Source of the DNA: an uncultured Pseudovibrio sp.
Lineage (GTDB): Bacteria; Pseudomonadota; Alphaproteobacteria; Rhizobiales; Stappiaceae
Length of the DNA stretch: 64,000 nucleotides
NCBI GenBank assembly: GCA_947496145.1
Contig: CANMBS010000016.1
Coordinates: 1-64,000, forward strand
Direction: 5' to 3'
The stretch's first letter is position 1, and each line of letters starts with the position of its first letter. Below, in pieces: positions 60,969 to 64,000 of the stretch. The translations under genes were made by a program, and so were the position numbers. The notes beneath the pieces were generated by a model, which ran no database searches, was not told where the DNA came from, and worked only from the letters and a program-made list of their open reading frames with translations.

Positions 60969-63188
60969 GTGAGTGATTTTTGCTTGTCCAGCCCTCATGC
61001 CCTCAATTCCGAGGAAGGTAGCCATCCAATGCATGAGGAGCTGGACGCCCTGATTGAGAGCATTGCTTATATCTCCCGCGCCCACGGTAATTTCGTCTCC
61101 AAAACAGCCATTACAGCCGGTTTGCCTCTGACAGATGGAAAGTTGCACTTATCGCAAGTGGAAAAAGCCTCGGAGAACTGTGGTCTGCGAGCGAAAAAAC
61201 AACCTCTGACCTTTAGCAAAATTTCCCGCGGTGCTCTGCCTTGCCTATTGATGTTGCACGATAAGTCGTGGCGGTTGCTTGTTGGTTATGATGCGTCTAC
61301 CCGACAGGCGCATTTGCTTGATCCACTCGCTTTAAATGAGCCCCAGTTTCTTAGTACGGATATCCTTCAGCGGGCCTATAGCGGATATGTGGTGTTGTTT
61401 TCCTCCATACATGCGAAAGGGAGCGGCGAGCAGCTCAAGCAATTGGGAACGCACTGGTTCTGGCCAGAGTTCACCCGGTTTTGGCCCGATTACGTCGTTG
61501 TTGCGATTGGTACACTTCTCATCAATTGCCTCGCTCTGGTTTCCCCGCTGTTTATTATGATTGTTTATGATCGTATTTTGCCCAACTTCGCGGTGGCATC
61601 ACTGTGGACGCTCACTATAGGTGTTGCACTTGCTTTAGCTGGAGACAGTCTTTTAAAAGTCGCACGATCTTCCATTTTGCACAGCACCGGCAAAACGGCT
61701 GATTTGCAGCTTGCTTCGAAAATCTTTGCACACATGCAAAGGGTTGACTTTGCCGCCAGGACGAAAAGTTCTGGTGACTATGCCGGGGCCGTTCAGGACT
61801 ACGAAAAACTGCGGGAGTTTTTCAGCTCCACGGCCTTAACTGCTCTGCTGGACTTTTGTTTTGCTGGTCTCTTCATCGCTATCCTGTTCTTCATTGTTGG
61901 CCCGATTGCGTGGATTCCGCTTCTGGCAATACCTCTTGTCTGTGTGATGAACCTCATTGCGCAGTTGCCTCTTGAGCGTGCGGTGCAAGCCTCCAGCGCA
62001 GAAACCAACACAAGGCAGAGTATTTTGATGGAAACGCTCAGCGGCCATGACACCGTTCGGGCGCTGAACGCAGAAGCGCATATGCAGGCGCGGTGGGAGC
62101 AATCTACGGAGCGTAGCGGTGAGGTTCTTTCCAAAAGCAGATACTGGTCGAATCTGGCGATGGTGGGAACAGGACATGTGCAGGGGATGGTGTCTGTTCT
62201 GATCATCGTTTGGGGTGTTTACCGGGTTGAAGCCGGACTGGTGAATATGGGTGGGCTTATTGCTGCCATGATGCTGTCTTCCCGGGTGCTGGCTCCCATC
62301 TCCTCCATTGCAAATGCGATGATGCGCCTACGGCAGGTGCTTCAGAGCTACAGGCAGTTAGATGAGCTTTTGAAGCTGCCGACTGAGCGGCAACCGGGGC
62401 GGGCGAGCGCAAATTTACTTCGGTGTCGTGGGGAGGTGACGTTTCAAAACGTGAGCTTCACCTATCCCCTTAGCGAAAAACAAAGCGTTACGCAGTTCAG
62501 CTTTTCTGTTGAACCGGGGTCTACGGTAGGTCTGATTGGCTGTGTTGGCTCTGGCAAATCCACAATCGGGCGGCTCATGTGCGGGCTGCGCTATCCAAGT
62601 GAAGGGGCTGTGCTGATTGATGGCATTGATACCCGCCAGTTTGACCCCACAGACCTACGCAGGTTTGTGGGGTTTCTTTCGCAGGAGAACACCCTGTTTC
62701 AGGGCAGTTTGCGGGATAATCTATGCCTTGGTCTGCCTCACCTTACTAATGAGGAGATAGAGGAGGTGAGCTCGGTCGTGGGCCTTAGCCCATTCGTGCG
62801 GAAACACCCGGCAGGCTATAATATGATGGTAGGAGAAAATGGCTCTGCCCTTTCTGGCGGGCAGCGGCAATGTGTTGCTCTGGCGCGTATTTTACTGCGC
62901 AAGCCCAAAATTTTGTTTCTGGATGAACCTTCCAGTCAGCTCGACCTTGCTGCGGAGCAGAAACTGTTGCAGGGATTGCAGCGCTACACAGACGGGTCTC
63001 TCACCTTGTTCATCAGCACGCACCGCCCTTCCCTGCTGAAGTTGACGGATCGTCTCATCGCTCTGGATCAGGGGCGTCTTGTGGCAGATGGCCCGAGTGA
63101 TGAGGTGACACAGCAACTTCAGCGCCCACGACTTCGTGAAGTACCGCGTCCTTCGCAAGTGCCATTGGCTGAAAGGCTCAGAGCATGA
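60969..63188 (+). CDS. Type I secretion ABC exporter with C39-like domain (LapB/HlyB type)
   Basis: Inner-membrane ABC exporter of a type I secretion system, 739 residues. An N-terminal C39-like domain (about 25-140) lacks the catalytic Cys near its start, so it probably binds substrate instead of cutting it, as in HlyB and LapB. Six membrane helices follow (about 175-440), then the ATPase with Walker A GCVGSGKST near 523, LSGGQRQ near 627 and ILFLDEPSS. Start is GTG at 60969 behind AAGGAAGGGG. It overlaps the adaptor gene by 4 bases. The outer-membrane TolC partner and the secreted protein are not in the window. Confidence 0.93.
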   Translation: MSDFCLSSPHALNSEEGSHPMHEELDALIESIAYISRAHGNFVSKTAITAGLPLTDGKLHLSQVEKASENCGLRAKKQPLTFSKISRGALPCLLMLHDKSWRLLVGYDASTRQAHLLDPLALNEPQFLSTDILQRAYSGYVVLFSSIHAKGSGEQLKQLGTHWFWPEFTRFWPDYVVVAIGTLLINCLALVSPLFIMIVYDRILPNFAVASLWTLTIGVALALAGDSLLKVARSSILHSTGKTADLQLASKIFAHMQRVDFAARTKSSGDYAGAVQDYEKLREFFSSTALTALLDFCFAGLFIAILFFIVGPIAWIPLLAIPLVCVMNLIAQLPLERAVQASSAETNTRQSILMETLSGHDTVRALNAEAHMQARWEQSTERSGEVLSKSRYWSNLAMVGTGHVQGMVSVLIIVWGVYRVEAGLVNMGGLIAAMMLSSRVLAPISSIANAMMRLRQVLQSYRQLDELLKLPTERQPGRASANLLRCRGEVTFQNVSFTYPLSEKQSVTQFSFSVEPGSTVGLIGCVGSGKSTIGRLMCGLRYPSEGAVLIDGIDTRQFDPTDLRRFVGFLSQENTLFQGSLRDNLCLGLPHLTNEEIEEVSSVVGLSPFVRKHPAGYNMMVGENGSALSGGQRQCVALARILLRKPKILFLDEPSSQLDLAAEQKLLQGLQRYTDGSLTLFISTHRPSLLKLTDRLIALDQGRLVADGPSDEVTQQLQRPRLREVPRPSQVPLAERLRA

Positions 63189-64000
63189 GGGCCTTTTTCA
63201 AGAGGTTTACCGTTGCTTCCAGCCCAGTAGAGTTTGCGGAGTTTCATAGCCCACGACATGCGCGGGGATTAATTTTTGTTAGTGCTGCTGTCATTTTTGT
63301 AGTTTTTGTCTGGTCCGCCCTTGCTCATGTTGAGGAGGTCACTCGTGGGGATGGAAGGATTATTCCTTCTCGTCAAATGCAGGTGGTACAGGCGCCAGAA
63401 CGCGGGATCGTTTCTGAAGTCGTTTTCTTTGAAGGCGAAATCGTTGAGCAAGGGGATGTTATTGTTCGGCTGGATAACACCGGGTTCACCTCACAACAGG
63501 GTGAGTTGCAGCAAAAGAAGTTTGCATTGCAGGCCCGTCGTGCTCGCCTCACAGCAGAAGCACAGGACGCTCATCTGGAGATTGATCAGGCTTCTGCCCC
63601 CTCCGAACTCTCTGAGTTTTTGGACAGGGAGCTTGAGGTTTATCACGCTCGGCAAAGAGAGCTTTTAGCGCAGGTGAACGTTTTGAAAAGCCAGTCGGTC
63701 CAAAAGGAACAGGACCTGCAACAGCTTGAGGCAGAGGGGCGTATGCTTGCCTCCAATCTTTCCATTGTGGCCCGCGAACTTGAGATCAAGCAGAAGCTGT
63801 TTAACAGCGGCGTTTTGCCTGAGACAGATTTTTTGCAGCTTAAGCGGCAATACACCACCATGGAAGGTGACCGACAAATACTGGAGGCGTCCCGTGCAAA
63901 AGCACAGGCTGCCAGACAAGAAGCCTTGCAGCGGATTGCATCTGCGCACAGTGCCTTTGCTGCCAAAGCGCAAGCTGAGCTGGTTGCAACACAGGCAGAA
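63185..64000 (+). CDS. HlyD-family type I secretion adaptor (partial, cut by window end)
   Basis: The open frame continues to the last base: 272 codons of a longer gene. It starts at an ATG overlapping the exporter stop (ATGA). The product has one membrane segment (about residues 28-46), the HlyD beta-barrel lead (THGDGRIIPSRQMQVVQAPE-like GDGRIIPSRQMQVVQ, then GIVSEVVFFEGEIVEQGDVI), and a long coiled-coil region that begins near residue 105 with heptad Leu/Gln/Ala patterns. About 100-150 more residues would be expected after the window. It joins the exporter to an outer-membrane channel. Confidence 0.92.
   Translation, partial: MRAFFKRFTVASSPVEFAEFHSPRHARGLIFVSAAVIFVVFVWSALAHVEEVTRGDGRIIPSRQMQVVQAPERGIVSEVVFFEGEIVEQGDVIVRLDNTGFTSQQGELQQKKFALQARRARLTAEAQDAHLEIDQASAPSELSEFLDRELEVYHARQRELLAQVNVLKSQSVQKEQDLQQLEAEGRMLASNLSIVARELEIKQKLFNSGVLPETDFLQLKRQYTTMEGDRQILEASRAKAQAARQEALQRIASAHSAFAAKAQAELVATQAE

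Noticed and set aside
1-64000. tRNA, rRNA, CRISPR array, prophage or intact insertion sequence
   Set aside because: No cloverleaf, rRNA core sequence, regularly spaced repeat array, integrase, or transposase was seen by eye; small RNAs cannot be excluded without a covariance search.

Overview
The window looks like ordinary chromosome of a marine-type alphaproteobacterium. Support comes from the gene families: a glcDEF glycolate oxidase operon, TRAP transporters, a CheZ-like phosphatase, DUF1127 next to LysR regulators, a CIO-type bd oxidase with a DUF2474 subunit, and a Pat-type CoA-ligase/GNAT fusion. G+C is moderate, near half. A Stappiaceae/Pseudovibrio-like host is my best guess, but it is inference, not something the sequence proves. 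I saw no rRNA, tRNA, CRISPR array, prophage or intact insertion sequence.

Layout. 0.3-5.9 kb: ArsR regulator divergent from an EamA exporter, 3-methyladenine glycosylase (tag), CheZ-like phosphatase, L,D-transpeptidase, and a membrane-anchored winged-helix protein. 5.9-10.7 kb: glcD-glcE-glcF, and a divergent small cytochrome c. 10.9-15.1 kb: GNAT enzyme, nitroreductase, a degenerate LldE-like protein, class II fructose-bisphosphate aldolase, a small membrane protein. 15.2-21.3 kb: DUF2332 protein, amino-acid ABC binding protein and permease without an ATPase, Na/Pi cotransporter, a conserved cysteine-motif protein, a second EamA exporter. 21.3-25 kb: two related LysR regulators flanking a DUF1127 gene, then an AT-rich stretch with a CRP-like palindrome, then an unrecognised protein. 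25.1-32.3 kb: class III adenylate cyclase downstream of rsmE, xseA, a large unrecognised secreted protein, a GNAT protein. 32.4-35.6 kb: a TRAP transporter operon. 36-43.5 kb: tandem universal stress protein, Pat acetyltransferase, a TPP enzyme, and an APH-like/AAA kinase fusion. 43.6-46.5 kb: feoABC. 46.6-49.8 kb: DUF805 protein and cioAB plus an easily missed 43-residue subunit gene. 50.2-52.7 kb: metallophosphoesterase, cysteine hydrolase, panB. 52.8-60.5 kb: AraC regulator divergent from an FMO-SDR operon, FAD amine oxidase-like protein, glutamine amidotransferase, epimerase-like protein and a divergent LysR. 61 kb to the end: a type I secretion ABC exporter and the start of its HlyD-type adaptor, cut by the window edge.

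How the parts may work together. Two FNR-type palindromes, upstream of the stress protein gene and of feoABC, suggest that a low-oxygen signal reaches both; the high-affinity CIO-type oxidase lies just beyond feo, though I found no FNR-type site before it. A cyclic-AMP theme is also possible: an adenylate cyclase gene lies about 1 kb from a perfect CRP-type palindrome. A repeat of about 105 bases made of two hairpins occurs three times, always at gene ends, and supplies the stop codon of three neighbouring genes. Several promoter regions carry clean inverted or helically phased direct repeats that are good operator candidates.

Starts were moved to internal codons where the ribosome-binding site or family alignment argued for it; these choices are stated per gene. 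No database search was possible, so all family names rest on motif recognition.
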